DNA of 64,000 bases from Favolaschia claudopus. Its lineage: Eukaryota; Basidiomycota; Agaricomycetes; Agaricales; Mycenaceae. A program made the translations under genes and the position numbers. The stretch covers positions 496,001 to 560,000 of the forward strand of contig JAWWNJ010000037.1 in the NCBI GenBank assembly GCA_037176885.1, in the 5' to 3' direction. How positions within the stretch are numbered: position 1 is the stretch's first letter; every line of letters starts with the position of its first letter. Below, one piece after another: positions 23,324 through 33,887 of this stretch. Under the pieces are notes generated by a model. The model searched no databases, was not told the DNA's origin, and saw only the letters and a program-made list of their open reading frames with translations.

Positions 23324-24986
23324 CTACCAGTATACAGGGAGAGTCCAAGTCGGACCCCATACAGACGGCAATGTGGACGGAGCATCTTCAAGCCCTTCCC
23401 ACGGCGAACCGTACACCGGCGCCGGCGGTGGCTGATACAGAAACTCGAGGTCAAGACCGGCCTCCACGAACGACTTCAAGGATGACTTAATATCTAGTTT
23501 CATCGCTCTGCTGAACTGAACGCGGACGCGTTTAAGAGATGGTCCAGTGCCGCCTGTAGCCATCCGTCCTTCGATAAAGTGCTGAAGGGCCAAATCTGAT
23601 ATCTCGTCACACAGCGTCGTGAGCGACTCTAATTGTGGACAATAACGCTGCGACGGTGTATGCCCAGACGCGATCCAGTCAGGGGCACCGGTGAGCAGCG
23701 CTAGCACGTCGTCGTCGAGTAATATGGCGGGGCGCGCGGCCCCCATTGGTCCCGCTCTCGGTCGTGGATGATCGCGTATAGTGAGGTGACGCATTGTGGT
23801 AGAGAGCATGCGGAGACTCTCCATGAGAGAGGACTTGACAAGCGAACTTCCGTCTACGTCGAAAGTCTCCAAACGGCTACAGGAGCCCAAGAACAAGGGG
23901 AGGGAATCGACATGGCCGCGGAAGAGGAACTCGCGTAGATCCGGCACATGAAGTCGATCAAGGAGGTAAGACGAAGCGTTGCCGAAGTCGAGATACAGGG
24001 TGTGTAGGAGAGGGAGTTCCACGGTGGGATGTCGAGGGGAGGCTGATAATGCATTGACGACCAATTTACAGACCTGAAGCAGGGGGGCAGCGAGCGAGCG
24101 TCGCTAAGGCTGTTTCGGCGTCCAAGGTAGACTCCCATCCAGATCCACCAACAGACAGCTCTGTTAATAGATGCCAGTGGAGGGGAGTCGAGACTTGAAA
24201 CTCGCTCGAGGTTGTCGAGAAGCTGGAGATGCCTGGACTTTTCAGCATCTCGAAATCGGACCATCGCAGGTCATTCCGCGGGTAATGGGGCTTCACGAAA
24301 AAGGCAATGCTCTTGAGCATGGGGGTGTGGTCAGGAGTCAGATCTGTGAGCCCTCGGATGACATTGCGCGCAGCGGAAAAACGGACATGCCGCCACCGAT
24401 CCGCGTACAGAACGAGATCTTTGAGAAACGAGTCATTCGGAGCCTGCACCCCCGTCTCAGTCTCCCCGGTCGCCAGCACCGAGGGAACATAGTCGTCGGA
24501 GTGGAGGGAAATCGATAGAGGGCATCGTCCTGACCGTTCCAGCCACCTCTTGATCGCCTCCAAACGAATGACGCGAACATCATAGCTCAGGCTCCGTTCC
24601 ACGACATGGAGGCTGGCCCACAGACGCGGAGTCGCAAGTGAAAGGGTTCTCCATGAGGTGCATACGCAGCCAAGAAGAAGGGGAGCTTCGGAAGCGCTCA
24701 TAACGCAGTTTCTATGTGTTGGCAGGCAGGCGATGAAGATTTCAGAGAGAACATCTTGTGGAACTCGTCGCATTGGGGATACGAGAGCCTGGTGAGCTTC
24801 GACGTAGGGGCTCAAACTTTTCCGCTTTTCTTCCAGTTTTTCGATGGTTCCGCGCAAATGGGCGATTTCATTGTCCAGAGCTAGTATCTGCCGCAGAGGC
24901 TCCGCGATAAACTGTCGTATTTCAAACACTTCATCGTCGGTAGGACGGTAGTTGGTGCCCAGATGTGAAGCAAACGGAGAATCCAT
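23324..24986 (-). CDS. F-box-like protein
   Basis: Single exon of about 553 aa, starting MDSPFASHLGTNYRPTDDE. A coiled coil ('LRQILALDNEIAHLRGTIE') is followed by the F-box-like helix 'VSPMRRVPQDVLSEIFIACL' and 'CVCTSWRTLSLATPRLW', then an extended LRR-like domain ('LPLLHTLYLDFGNASS', 'SCSRLETFDVDGSS') to 23324. One extra base in the G6 run 24082-24087 (plus strand) breaks the frame; with five bases the join reads 'ATLARCPLLQVCKLVVNAL'. It belongs to a different F-box subfamily from the LDSLEADRA genes. Confidence 0.75.
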
Positions 24987-25758
24987 AAGCACTAGAAGAG
25001 AGTTCCGCGCAAAAAAAGTATGAATTATTTTGAGACCAGTCGAACCGTGTAGGGGACGTCGATACGAAACTAACTGAAAGAGCGCGACGTTCACAGTGCT
25101 TGTCGTCGCCGTTGTTGTCGACTTTGACAGACCAAAACACCGCCACTGTTACTTCCTGTCACACCGGCTGCTTCCGGGCCGACCTCACTTAAACTTCCGA
25201 AGACAACCACCATAAACAGGCGCTACTAAGAGCAGTTCTTATTCTGACTTACACTCCGAGCCCACCTGGCTACGAGTTGAGGCTCCAAGCAAGGCATCGA
25301 GACGGGCTCAGATAGCCGCAAAGTAACGTTGAAGCTGAGAGGTAAAGTCTCCACACTACGGCCCAAACATCCCGCATTGCCCAGCGTTTGTCACTCGCAG
25401 TGTCTTGGTCGTCTAAAACAAGTTGTTCATTCCGTTAATCACCAACTAATAAGGGCTCGTCGGGCCAGAGGCGGGGCACGTACAACGGCCAGTGTTGCCC
25501 GATTCCATAATTCAGCTAAACGCTGTGCATACAGTTCTGCAGGCCACAGTTCACCTCACCAGACCTCACCCGACGGGTAGAAAGGATTCTTGCACAATTT
25601 CTTGGCTTATGGAAGCGCTGTGCGAGCTGATGCACGTTTCGCAAGATCCGCCGCTCCACTTTTGCGCTTCAGTCACTTCGAAAACTCAATTCGCCCGCGG
25701 ACCGACTCCACCCAATGTTGTAATTGCTTCTTAGACGTTTGCCTCGGCCCTCACGCGC
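24987..25758. other. Intergenic, divergent promoters
   Basis: About 770 bp between the F-box start and the core promoter of the secreted-protein gene. Only short unsupported ORFs. Confidence 0.4.
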
Positions 25759-25765
25759 TATAAAA
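25759..25765 (+). promoter_or_regulatory. TATA box of secreted-protein gene
   Basis: TATAAAA, 55 bp upstream of the ATG at 25814, followed by a C/A-rich leader (CCACAAACCACA before ATG) typical of a well expressed fungal gene. Confidence 0.6.
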
Positions 25766-25813
25766 GCGGGGTTGAATTCAACAGACCCTCCATCCAACCC
25801 ACCACAAACCACA

Positions 25814-26362
25814 ATGCGATTCACTCTCACTTCTACCTTCGCTGCACTCGCCACCCTCACCACTGTCATCGCGCAGAGTTGCTCCGAGGCCGGACGCTTC
25901 GGGCTCCCCAGTGTCTCGCCTTCAACTTTGTCGCCCGGACAGGTATGCTTCTCATCCGTGTTACCAACCAGCAATAACTCAGGGCTTGAACCGTAGACAT
26001 TCACCGTCACCACGAACTTGACTTGCGCCATCGAGAAAGGCAACACCCCGACCTATCTCGACTACTACATCAGCGCCTCGGCGACGCACAAGACCTCTGG
26101 GCCTATTTTGCTCGCTCGGCGGACGTGGGACAAATCGTCACCTCCCATCGATACATTCACCACCACTGTACGTGACGATCATCTCATCCTTCGTTTGCAG
26201 GCGCTGACCTTGAATCCACAGCTTCCGAACTGGTTCTACTTCGACGACGCGACGTACACGTTGAACTTGCAGAATAGCTTCGAGCGTGAGGGCCCTACTG
26301 GCGAGAAGGTCATTATCGTTGGAGGGATTGAGACTCCTATCACAATCACTGGCATTAATTAA
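25814..26362 (+). CDS. Small secreted protein
   Basis: Three exons (25814-25942, 25997-26167, 26222-26362) give 146 aa. A signal peptide is visible: MRFTLTSTFAALATLTTVIA with likely cleavage before QSC. The mature part has two cysteines ('QSCSEAGRFG', 'TNLTCAIEKG'), 'YLDYYISAS', 'PILLARRTWD', 'NWFYFDDATYTLNLQ' and ends 'GGIETPITITGIN'. The pattern suggests a small beta-rich extracellular fold; I have seen similar unnamed secreted proteins in agarics but know no function. It has a good TATA box. Confidence 0.75.
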
Positions 26363-26504
26363 CGGACATCGAAACGAACGATAATCAATAGTAATTACCT
26401 CGTAGGGTCGTAGATACATGGACTCTAATCCGAGACAAGTGAAACAGTTTATTCATTGTTGGCGAATAATTTGAGCTCGTGAAAGTGATAAAAAAGTATC
26501 TCAT

Positions 26505-26922
26505 TCATGCGTTTTTCTTCATATGGGCGTGCTTAACGGACAATTCCGCAATCTCGGTGAGCTGAGTGATGATTCCAGAGAACGAGCCTCCGCTGACGGC
26601 TGCCTGGTGTGCCTAGATTGAAGCCCGCATTGAATTTAGAACGTTGAAGAACGACAAGACTCACCTCCAAGGAATCCCAGCCAACAACAAGCAAAAACTT
26701 ATTGCCATCTTCGATGCTCTGCCCCCAGAGAGTTGGTGCATGAACTCCCGTAGCTGCATCGAGCATCTTAACCAACTCCCCCCCCAGAGACGCCAATTTG
26801 TCGGCAGATTGCCCCGGCTTGAGCGTAAGAACCCCGTATTCCACCGCAGGTGCGCTGAACGCAGGATTGAAGTCGACAGAGACATTGATATGGTCGCGTT
26901 TCATGGCGGTGGGGTCGACCAT
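26505..26922 (-). pseudogene. ABM-like alpha/beta-barrel gene, C-terminal half
   Basis: Exons 26922-26665 and 26612-26505 (donor GTGAGT, acceptor CTAG). The product reads MVDPTAMKRDHINVSVDFNP, 'VEYGVLTLKPGQSADKLA', 'VHAPTLWGQSIEDGNKFLLV', 'VGWDSLEAHQAAVSGG' and ends 'HAHMKKNA'. This is the second of two dimeric alpha/beta-barrel (antibiotic biosynthesis monooxygenase-like) repeats; the first lies at 28288-27858. The ATG used here is part of the target-site duplication of the inserted element, so the half-gene now starts at the junction. It may still be translated if the element supplies a promoter. Confidence 0.8.
26917..26922 (+). repeat. Target-site duplication, left
   Basis: GACCAT (ATGGTC on the gene strand), abutting the element directly; identical to 27882-27887. 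Confidence 0.8.
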
Positions 26923-27151
26923 TATGACGTTCCGAATGTCGCATAAATCAAACGCAATAAAAACTTTTGAGGCGCAAAAAAAAACTTTTGAAAGTGCTTG
27001 GATAAGCTTCATATTGCAGGATCTTGAGGTAGGGGTATCTAGGAGGTCTCCGCTCTCTGGAAAACGTCGGTTTCGAGGTGGAACATGTTCATCGGGGCGG
27101 GAGATCCGATTTGATCAAGTCGGGAATCACCGTCGCTTCGGATTTAACGGA
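26923..27151 (+). repeat. Terminal inverted repeat, left arm
   Basis: 229 nt. It matches 27881-27652 inverted, with few mismatches and small indels in the A/T runs. On the plus strand it reads 'YDVPNVA' stop at its tip, the same text that closes the N-terminal half-gene. Confidence 0.85.
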
Positions 27152-27651
27152 CTTATTGTTCCCGACACCAACGCAGCTCGCGTTGAACTCGCTGCAAGCT
27201 GCTTGAGATGGAGGTTGCATCCTGGCTAACTTCTGCAGGGTATCAGTCACTTTGCATCAGTTCCTCCCCGACTTTTCAGGATACACAGTGAGCTTCAAAA
27301 TTTTCTTTAATTTTTTATTGAGGAGTGGCACTTCATCTGCTGTCGGGTAACTGGGAAGTCTAGTTCAAACACTCTATACACTACCTCTGTCTCCTGAGTA
27401 CCTTCCGTGTTGAAAGCAAATTCTGTCCACGGTGGACAATTTTTGTCGCGTTATGTCACGAACCTCGTGCCGTGACAGCTGGTGATGTTACAGTAATCAT
27501 CTTGGTATTCGTAAAACTTGATTTGTGCAAATCCAAGCACAGACGGTCTCCGAGAGCCAAGGGTACAAATAGGCGCCAATACTATAGACTTTGTCGATAA
27601 GTACAGCCAAGTAAAAGTGTTGCACTCAGGCAGGTGGGTTCAGAAGGTAGA

Positions 27652-27881
27652 TCCGTTAAATCCGAAGCGACGGTGATTCCCGACTTGATCAAATCGGATC
27701 TCCCGCCCCGATGAACATGTTCCACCTCGAAACCGACGTTTTCCAGCGAGCGGAGACCTCCTAGATACCCCTATTTTAAGATCCTGCAATATGAAGCTTA
27801 TCCAACAACTTTCAAAAGTTTTTTTTTTGCGCCTCAGAATTTTTTTTGTGGTTTGATTTATGCGACATTCGGAACGTCATA
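27652..27881 (-). repeat. Terminal inverted repeat, right arm
   Basis: 230 nt, the mirror of 26923-27151. Its outer 24 nt supply the last seven codons and stop of the truncated ABM half. Confidence 0.85.
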
Positions 27882-28288
27882 GACCATTGCTCCCTTGAGT
27901 TTTCCCATAATCTCTGCATATGCGGGATCGCCTACGAGTCTTTGACGGTGTTCAAGAGATTCCCAGACTAGTGACAGTACATTATCAGTTTGGATCTTCA
28001 TAGTATTGGAAGAAGCTCGCCCGAAATAAAGTATCCCGTCTTCTTGTCTTCGACCTGGAGCCCATAGAAAGAGCTGAAGGATTGGGAGTTGGTAAGAGGA
28101 AATAAGGGGGTTTGTCTTCAGATACCCTTTGTAACCGTCAACGTTGCTGAGACCGCCTGTCGATACAAAAAAAGATCCTGGATCGGCCACAAAAGCCTCA
28201 GAGGCGGGAGCGGTAGCGATCTAGCCGGTCCTCTGTCGGTCAGGAATACATTGAGCTTAGCAAACTGATTTACTTGAACGACAGGCAT
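27858..28288 (-). pseudogene. ABM-like alpha/beta-barrel gene, N-terminal half
   Basis: Exon 1 (28288-28274) encodes MPVVQ; exon 2 begins at 28220 with 'IATAPASEAFVADPGSFF'. A later exon reads 'YGLQVEDKKTGYFI' before a GC-type donor (GCGAGC), then 'VWESLEHRQRLVGDPAYAE' and 'IMGKLKGAMV'. From there the frame enters the inserted element and stops after seven foreign codons at 27858. One frame step (A3 at 28068-28070, plus strand) is needed near the second intron. It is the first barrel repeat of a two-domain protein completed by 26922-26505. Confidence 0.75.
27882..27887 (+). repeat. Target-site duplication, right
   Basis: GACCAT, abutting the right arm of the element. Confidence 0.8.
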
Positions 28289-28468
28289 ATGCGGGTGAAG
28301 GCAGCGTGAAGGCGTCCAAGAACACTATGCCAGTGAGGGAGGAAGATTTTCAAGAATAGATTTCAGATTTCAAGTCAACCCCAGAGATCCCTATGGCAAT
28401 CCAGAACATTGCGAGCAGGTCTCGGCATTCACCGAATGTATGCATATGGCGGAGGGGCGCGTGAGGCC

Positions 28469-28501
28469 AGGCCCCCGGTCACTACCTATTCGGCGGGTCG
28501 G
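28469..28501 (+). repeat. Terminal inverted repeat of MITE, left
   Basis: 33 nt, complementary to 28878-28910 with a single mismatch at position 24. Confidence 0.85.
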
Positions 28502-28877
28502 ATTCGCGACCGGATTTTGGGCTGATTTACTCTATGATTTTGGGTCCATCCGCCACTGATTTACTCTATTTCCGACTCACCTTAGGGGTAAAATTTGGTT
28601 TTTTCGCCCAATTTTCCTATATTTCGGCCCATTTTCCGTGAAATTTGTTTCCTTGCCGCTATCTGTTCTTCTCCTGCTTGATTTTTGCTCGGAAACTTCA
28701 GCCGATGCGTTGAAAAGTCAGTGTCCCACACCCGCTCATGAGGTACAAACCTCAAAATTTTTCTCGCCCTACGCGCGATTTACTCTATTTCGGACCGGCC
28801 TTGGGTGTTTTCAGCTCGATTTACTCTATTTTCCTGACCCAGATAAGCCGTTTTTGAGACGTTGTTTTACTCTATGG

Positions 28878-28910
28878 CCGACCCGCAGAATAGGTAGTGA
28901 CCGGGGGCCT
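28878..28910 (-). repeat. Terminal inverted repeat of MITE, right
   Basis: 33 nt, mirror of the left terminus; followed directly by the duplicated GTGAGGCC. Confidence 0.85.
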
Positions 28911-29174
28911 GTGAGGCCGCCTTGTCGGACAAGCCTTGTGACGACATAGATCCGGACAATGAGATGAGATTCAGAAAGAGTAGGGCGAGCAGCAGTTGCG
29001 ACTCTCATAGAGCGCTGAACATTCTCCAGGGCCAGAAATTGAGTAGGCTGCTAAGGCATGGTCGACGCAAAGATGCCAAGCTACGGTGACTCAAATCACA
29101 GTCACAACCGTCTTTGTTCTTCGCCTTCACAACAAGAACTCTTGTAACATATTCTTCGTCTCCACTACTGCTTT

Positions 29175-30437
29175 CTATGGCTCTAAGACACCTTTCTTCA
29201 TCGTCTGTGGTGCCGGTTTGGATTCCAGCCTTGTGATGCACTCCCGACTCTGTCGGAAATGCACCGTACCGTACCTCAGCAACTCGGCAAACGTTCCCGG
29301 CTCGCAGTCCTTCCCCTCGTTCTCCTCCAGATCCCATATCGCGCCCAGGGCGGGTTTAGTGGTGAGGCCTTTGCCATGGGTAATCTTCTGTATGCTGGAC
29401 CCCGTGAGCATGCGCCAGACCATCTTTTCCGCCTGCTTGTACCCCTCAGTGTTCTTGTCGCTATCGATCTTCAGACTCAGCGGGTCAAACATGCCCTGAC
29501 CGCCACTAGCGAACCCCACAACAGACTCCGCGCCCCAGCTCTCCTGCAGCACGTCAAAACACAAGATGTGCTTTTGCCAGTAGTCGGCGCATGAGAACCC
29601 GTCGCCGGCGTCCTCTAGCATTGTAAGCCGGATCCAGCAGAGCACCTGGGAGATGTACTCCATGACGGTCTTTGCGTCCACTTTGAAATCCCAGTCAAAG
29701 TTGCTGGCGCGCGATGTGTCGAAGCTGTGATTAGCTCCAAACGCTACAAGCGGGTTCTCGATCAGGCCATGGTGGTTTGTATGCCCTTTCCATAGGTGGA
29801 TGAAGAGATCGTGCCTGTTGGGTCAACCGCTCGGATTCAGTACCGGCAGATGGACTGGGATAGGGACGACGCACCATCTCTTGATGAAAGGATCGCTCTT
29901 GCGAGACGCGACGAAATGGTTGGCGATGGTCTGCCCATACATCAATGGCACCACGACGTGGATGGGGCTATTGGGGTCGGCGATCTCGTTCCAGCAAATT
30001 CGATCCATATCCCGAATCAGGATGCATCCCACATCCATGTACACACCGCCGTGCTCGTATAGCAACGCGCCGCGAAGGAAGTCGGCGCTATGAGGACCTA
30101 CGTATTGTCCATCCATCTTCCGCTCGACGAACGCGTCAGGGAGAAGCTCTCGCGACACATACTTGAGTGTGTAATTCGGAGACTCGGGGACGTTATCGAG
30201 GACACGGATCGTCCAACCCGGTCCGCAGATGCGCACCCAATCTAAGACGTTGCGTTGGCACCAAGCCGGCATGTTGCTCAAGCCCGAGTCCCAGAAAGCC
30301 CACAAGTTTTTTTCGGATGTGACTGGCGCATGGTGGGCGAGGGTTTGCAGAATCTCCTCGTTGGTTCGTTCGTCGACGATGTCCGCGACTTTGAGTTGGT
30401 CCTTGTATTCCAGGGGGATAGAGAATTTTGCGGTCAT
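29175..30437 (-). CDS. Capsular-polysaccharide-synthesis-like glycosyltransferase
   Basis: Two exons (30437-29875 and 29814-29175) give 400 aa. Features: 'KNLWAFWDSGLSNMPAWCQR' (the 'W...W..G...P' opening of the family), 'DGQYVGPHSADFLRGALLY', then 'EHGGVYMDVGCILIRDMD', the position of the DXD nucleotide-sugar motif although the last Asp is Gly here, as in fungal Caps_synth members I know. Later 'WKGHTNHHGLIENPLVAF' and 'WDLEENEGKDCEPGTFAELL'. No membrane segment is seen, so it is probably a cytosolic or Golgi-associated sugar transferase of unknown acceptor. It sits in tandem with the glycosyltransferase at 32994. Confidence 0.8.
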
Positions 30438-31338
30438 GATATCTAGAGTGGGGAGCTTGACGCGCCTAGTGAACTCGGGGTTTTATAGCGCATTATTCTT
30501 CCCCCATTGTCCTCCGTGTTCCACGTTGTGAAAAATCAAACGCATTCCAATTTACCTCTTTGAGAACGGATGTCGTGATCGTCCGATTCGTCGCAGATCC
30601 GCTTCCTTCCCGGTAACAGCGTCTAAGTATCACAATCCCCGGGGTTAGCTTGAAAAACTCACCAAGCTCGGATTTGACATTGACTATAACTGTCATACAT
30701 AAGATGGCGCACGGAGAAAGCAACTCAGTGTGCAAACAATACTGGGAGTCGGCCTCAGGCCTCAGGGGCCCGGAAACATTCCCCCAAAAGCCGACGCGCC
30801 GAGGAACCGGGGGTATCGGCGTTGACATCGTTGACATTGACATATGTGGCCAGTATGCAAAATTTGTGAAATTTCGTGAGATCTTCACAAGCTGCGCGTG
30901 CGTCTTCGTGCGGAATTTGGCTGGAAGGAAAAATTTAAATTGTAGTGAATCGCTTCTCGTAACCCGACCACCGCACCTCGAATCCTGCTCACAGCTCCCT
31001 CCGTTGACAGTGTAACTGACTCGGCGAAACTCGTTGCAAGCAGAACTCACAAAAGCTAGCAAGGCGCCAGATCTGACGCAGCCAGGACTGGCAGCGGACT
31101 GAAATCGTCTTGTTTTCCCTTCCATCTATCCATATCATACATCAGACTACTCACATACACATCTCTACCAAAACCCTAGCCCGCTGCTCGGACCGCAGAA
31201 TTAAGCTGCGAAAGCATGATAAAATACAACGGAAGCCACCGGATACTAATAAATCACTGCACGATTTTTTGCGATAATTGGTTGGTTTGCATTATATGAC
31301 AATGAATAGATATGCGAGTTGGTCGGGGGGCGAGACGT
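30438..31338. other. Intergenic between two glycosyltransferase genes
   Basis: About 0.9 kb. A 210-codon minus frame (31125-30493) lacks motifs and is probably chance. It should contain the promoter of the gene at 30437. Confidence 0.4.
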
Positions 31339-32994
31339 TCACAGGAAGCGATTGCTCCAGGGCTCTAGCCCCCGAGCGAGCCGCAGCATCACGATATTGC
31401 TGGTGAGACTCGAAAACTACAGACGAATCAGCAATCGTACGGCAATGGCCAGAAGTAAGATGACAGACCCCGTTACCCAGAAACACCTCAGCGCCCTCTG
31501 CAATGCGCATGTCGACCGCCATCCCCACCCCTGCCTGCGCTGAGTCGAGCATGATGTCAGCACTAGCCCACACCTCCACCCACCCATCCTTAACCAGCTC
31601 GCTCCGTACGCTATTCACGAACCAGCCCCACGCGTTCGTCAAGATATACACCCGATTCAGTGGGGCGCTCCCAGGATGCCTCGCTGCGTGGTCGGTACGG
31701 ACGGCGTGCAGACGCTCGGCGAGCTGGCTGGGCGAGGGGAGGCAGTGCTGGAGGTAGTGTGCCTCCGTCTCTTGTGGTGTCGTGTTGGTCGGGATGACGA
31801 AGCGGTCGGGGAGAGCAGGGTACGTGTTCACACCCATGTACCCTGCGCCCCACTCTGCGAGACGCGGGCAGTGCCGTTTGTAGTCGCCCCGTCGGAGGTG
31901 GACAGCCACGAGTCCGGTGAGGATATGCTGCGGGTCGGAGACAGAGGATGTGTGGCTGTTTCGTGAATCAGCGAGGGCGAGAGGGCGTGCGGGTGGATAG
32001 AGAGCGGCGGGATCCGTGGGTTGCAGAACGGCGAAATTGCGCGCGACGGCGCTGTGCACGAGAGGCGACCATGCGAAAGCACCCAGTATGGGCGACGCGT
32101 TGAGCCCGGGAAGGAGAGAGAGGAGGCGGGGAGATCCAAAAAGACTGCAGAAATGAAGTCAGAACGGATAATCGCCCACCATCAAAATGAGACGTACAAA
32201 CGGTCGAACACTGGCTGTTCGGAGGAATCGACCTCTACACAGCGAGCGCCATGTACATCACTCAGGCGCTTGACCCACCACTCTAGTAAGGCACTGCCCT
32301 CCGCCTCCGTGGGCGCTCCGACGGAGGAAACCATGTGGACTGCGCTTCGGGGACAGGCCTTTTCGTAAAAAGCTGCGCTCACGGCCCGCTTGTGCACAGC
32401 GTCCTCATCCGGGGTGGGATATGGACCCCCAGCCAAAGGCCCCGCGATGAAAGCGTTGAGTGGTATTCGTGTCGATCGCAGAGCGAAATCATAAAGGGTG
32501 TATGGCAGAGGCGAATGTGACCATGTATAGTCTTCGAAAACATACACACGACCGGATAAATGGGCCAGATAGCCCATCAGAATTCTGCCGCATGTTGAGG
32601 GAGAGTTAGACGGGGAAGATGGTATGAGCACGTACGCTTCCTGCAGAACGTTATTCAACCCATGTCCCCACAAATGCCCAGGAAATCTAAGGTACAGTCT
32701 TGAATCCGCGACATCAAGGGCGGTGAGATTATTTTGAGGTAGTTTTGCTTCGTATCCTCGTATGTCATTGTACGTAGGCGGAATACCACTCAGTAGTACG
32801 CCTACTACAAGGAGAATGGGGATGAAAGCGAGGAGAAGGATAATGCGGCGGAGGGAGAAGAAACGGAAGCAACCATGAGCGCGCCGGCGTCCTCGCGGAC
32901 GCGATTCATGAAGAGACGTTTCGGGAAGCAGCTCGTATTCATCTTTGTGGTTTTGGCTGGGTAACAAGCGAAGAATGGTGCGCCATAGTTTCAT
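31339..32994 (-). CDS. Type II membrane protein, O-fucosyltransferase-like
   Basis: Three exons (32994-32198, 32144-31469, 31416-31339) give 516 aa. A basic cytosolic tail is followed by one membrane segment at about residues 50-70 ('IILLLAFIPILLVVGVLLSG'), the layout of a Golgi type II enzyme. The lumenal part has 'LYLRFPGHLWGHGLNNVLQE', 'GLVAVHLRRGDYKRHCP' (the R-R-G-D-Y nucleotide-fucose motif of O-FucT enzymes), 'NRVYILTNAW' and the C-terminus 'AEVFLGNGFSSLTSN'. The donor of the last intron is GTCTGT. The acceptor substrate is unknown; fungal members are poorly characterised. Confidence 0.8.
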
Positions 32995-33887
32995 TAGAGT
33001 GGTGTAAATGCTGCGTCAAGGTATGAGATACGACCAAGGGAGCAAAAGATAGGCACCGACGGAAGGACGTTTGCTCGCGGCAACTGACCCGAGAAAAATA
33101 CACACCAGGGTGACTCCCAGTGCCTAGCGTGATCCTGAAGCATAAGTTTAGACCCAGCATTCCAATCGTATACTAGCAAGAGCCACCTGGAGCCAAAGAA
33201 GGCGCCGCTTTGGCGATATGTGGGGGGAAAATGAAGGCCGAAATGTCACGGAGCGAATATTGCGTGTATTTTGTGATAGCTCCCGGTGCAAGCCAGCTTT
33301 GAATTAACCGAAAACAAAGTCTAGAGAGCAAGGAGCCCAGAATATGCTGGCCTTGAACCCCTCGAACTGGCAAAGAAAGAGAAAGAGCTGCGCCGCGGTC
33401 AGTTGCAAGGCAAGGTAAGTTATGTGACTTTATGGATGTGACATGCTGTGACTGACGAGTGATGAACCGATGTACAGTACGTAAGTGGTTCAACTCTAAT
33501 CTGCGCCGACTTGTGCGATATGCAGACCTCTGCAGCTCGGGCTGGAAATCTCAAGTTAATCAACAAAACATTCAGCATGCCCCACTATGTCGAGGTGGAA
33601 TCGGAATGGGCCGCCTTAGAGAAAGATAATCAAAAAAATGGACAGAAGTGCAAGTGCTTGTAAGTGTGCGGGCTGAAACATCCCGCTCTGGGGTTTGTTT
33701 CCTAGATTCCATTGCAATTTTTAGGTGGTTTGAATGTAACGGGAGGCTGGGGGCCGGGACTGAAATCCGGACCGTGCCAAAAGTACTGTTCCAAGGTCAC
33801 AAGCTCAAGATCCCGACACACCGACGTCGCGATGGCTATACTTAAGGCGCGGTTGTTAATTGAGGGTTCAGCTCTTCTCTTCTCTCC
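32995..33887. other. Divergent intergenic region
   Basis: About 0.9 kb between the O-FucT-like gene (minus) and the pectin esterase (plus); it should carry both promoters. No supported ORF. Confidence 0.45.

Larger units (their letters stand above)
26923..27881. mobile_element. 959-bp non-autonomous element with ~230-bp terminal inverted repeats
   Basis: Arms 26923-27151 and 27652-27881 are near-perfect inverted copies with TATGACGTTCCGAATG at both tips; the ~500-bp core has no coding capacity. It is flanked by the 6-bp direct repeat GACCAT (26917-26922 and 27882-27887). Removing the element plus one repeat rejoins the ABM gene in frame. The superfamily is uncertain: long inverted repeats recall MULE elements, but those usually make 8-11 bp duplications. 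Confidence 0.85.
28469..28910. mobile_element. hAT-like MITE, 442 bp
   Basis: Terminal inverted repeats of 33 bp (28469-28501 and 28878-28910, one mismatch) begin AGGCCCCCGGTCACTACC. They are flanked by an exact 8-bp duplication GTGAGGCC (28461-28468 and 28911-28918). The inside is A/T-rich, has no transposase, and carries five copies of (G)ATTTACTCTAT at 28524, 28558, 28777, 28818 and 28864. An 8-bp duplication and subterminal repeats are hallmarks of hAT elements. Confidence 0.85.

Noticed and set aside
26533..27012. 159-codon minus frame starting inside the inverted-repeat arm (MKLIQAL...)
   Set aside because: Its first 30 codons are element sequence; homology to the barrel family begins only after the target duplication at 26922.
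29086..29594. Plus-strand frames over the glycosyltransferase 3' part
   Set aside because: Antisense of a clearly coding minus-strand gene.
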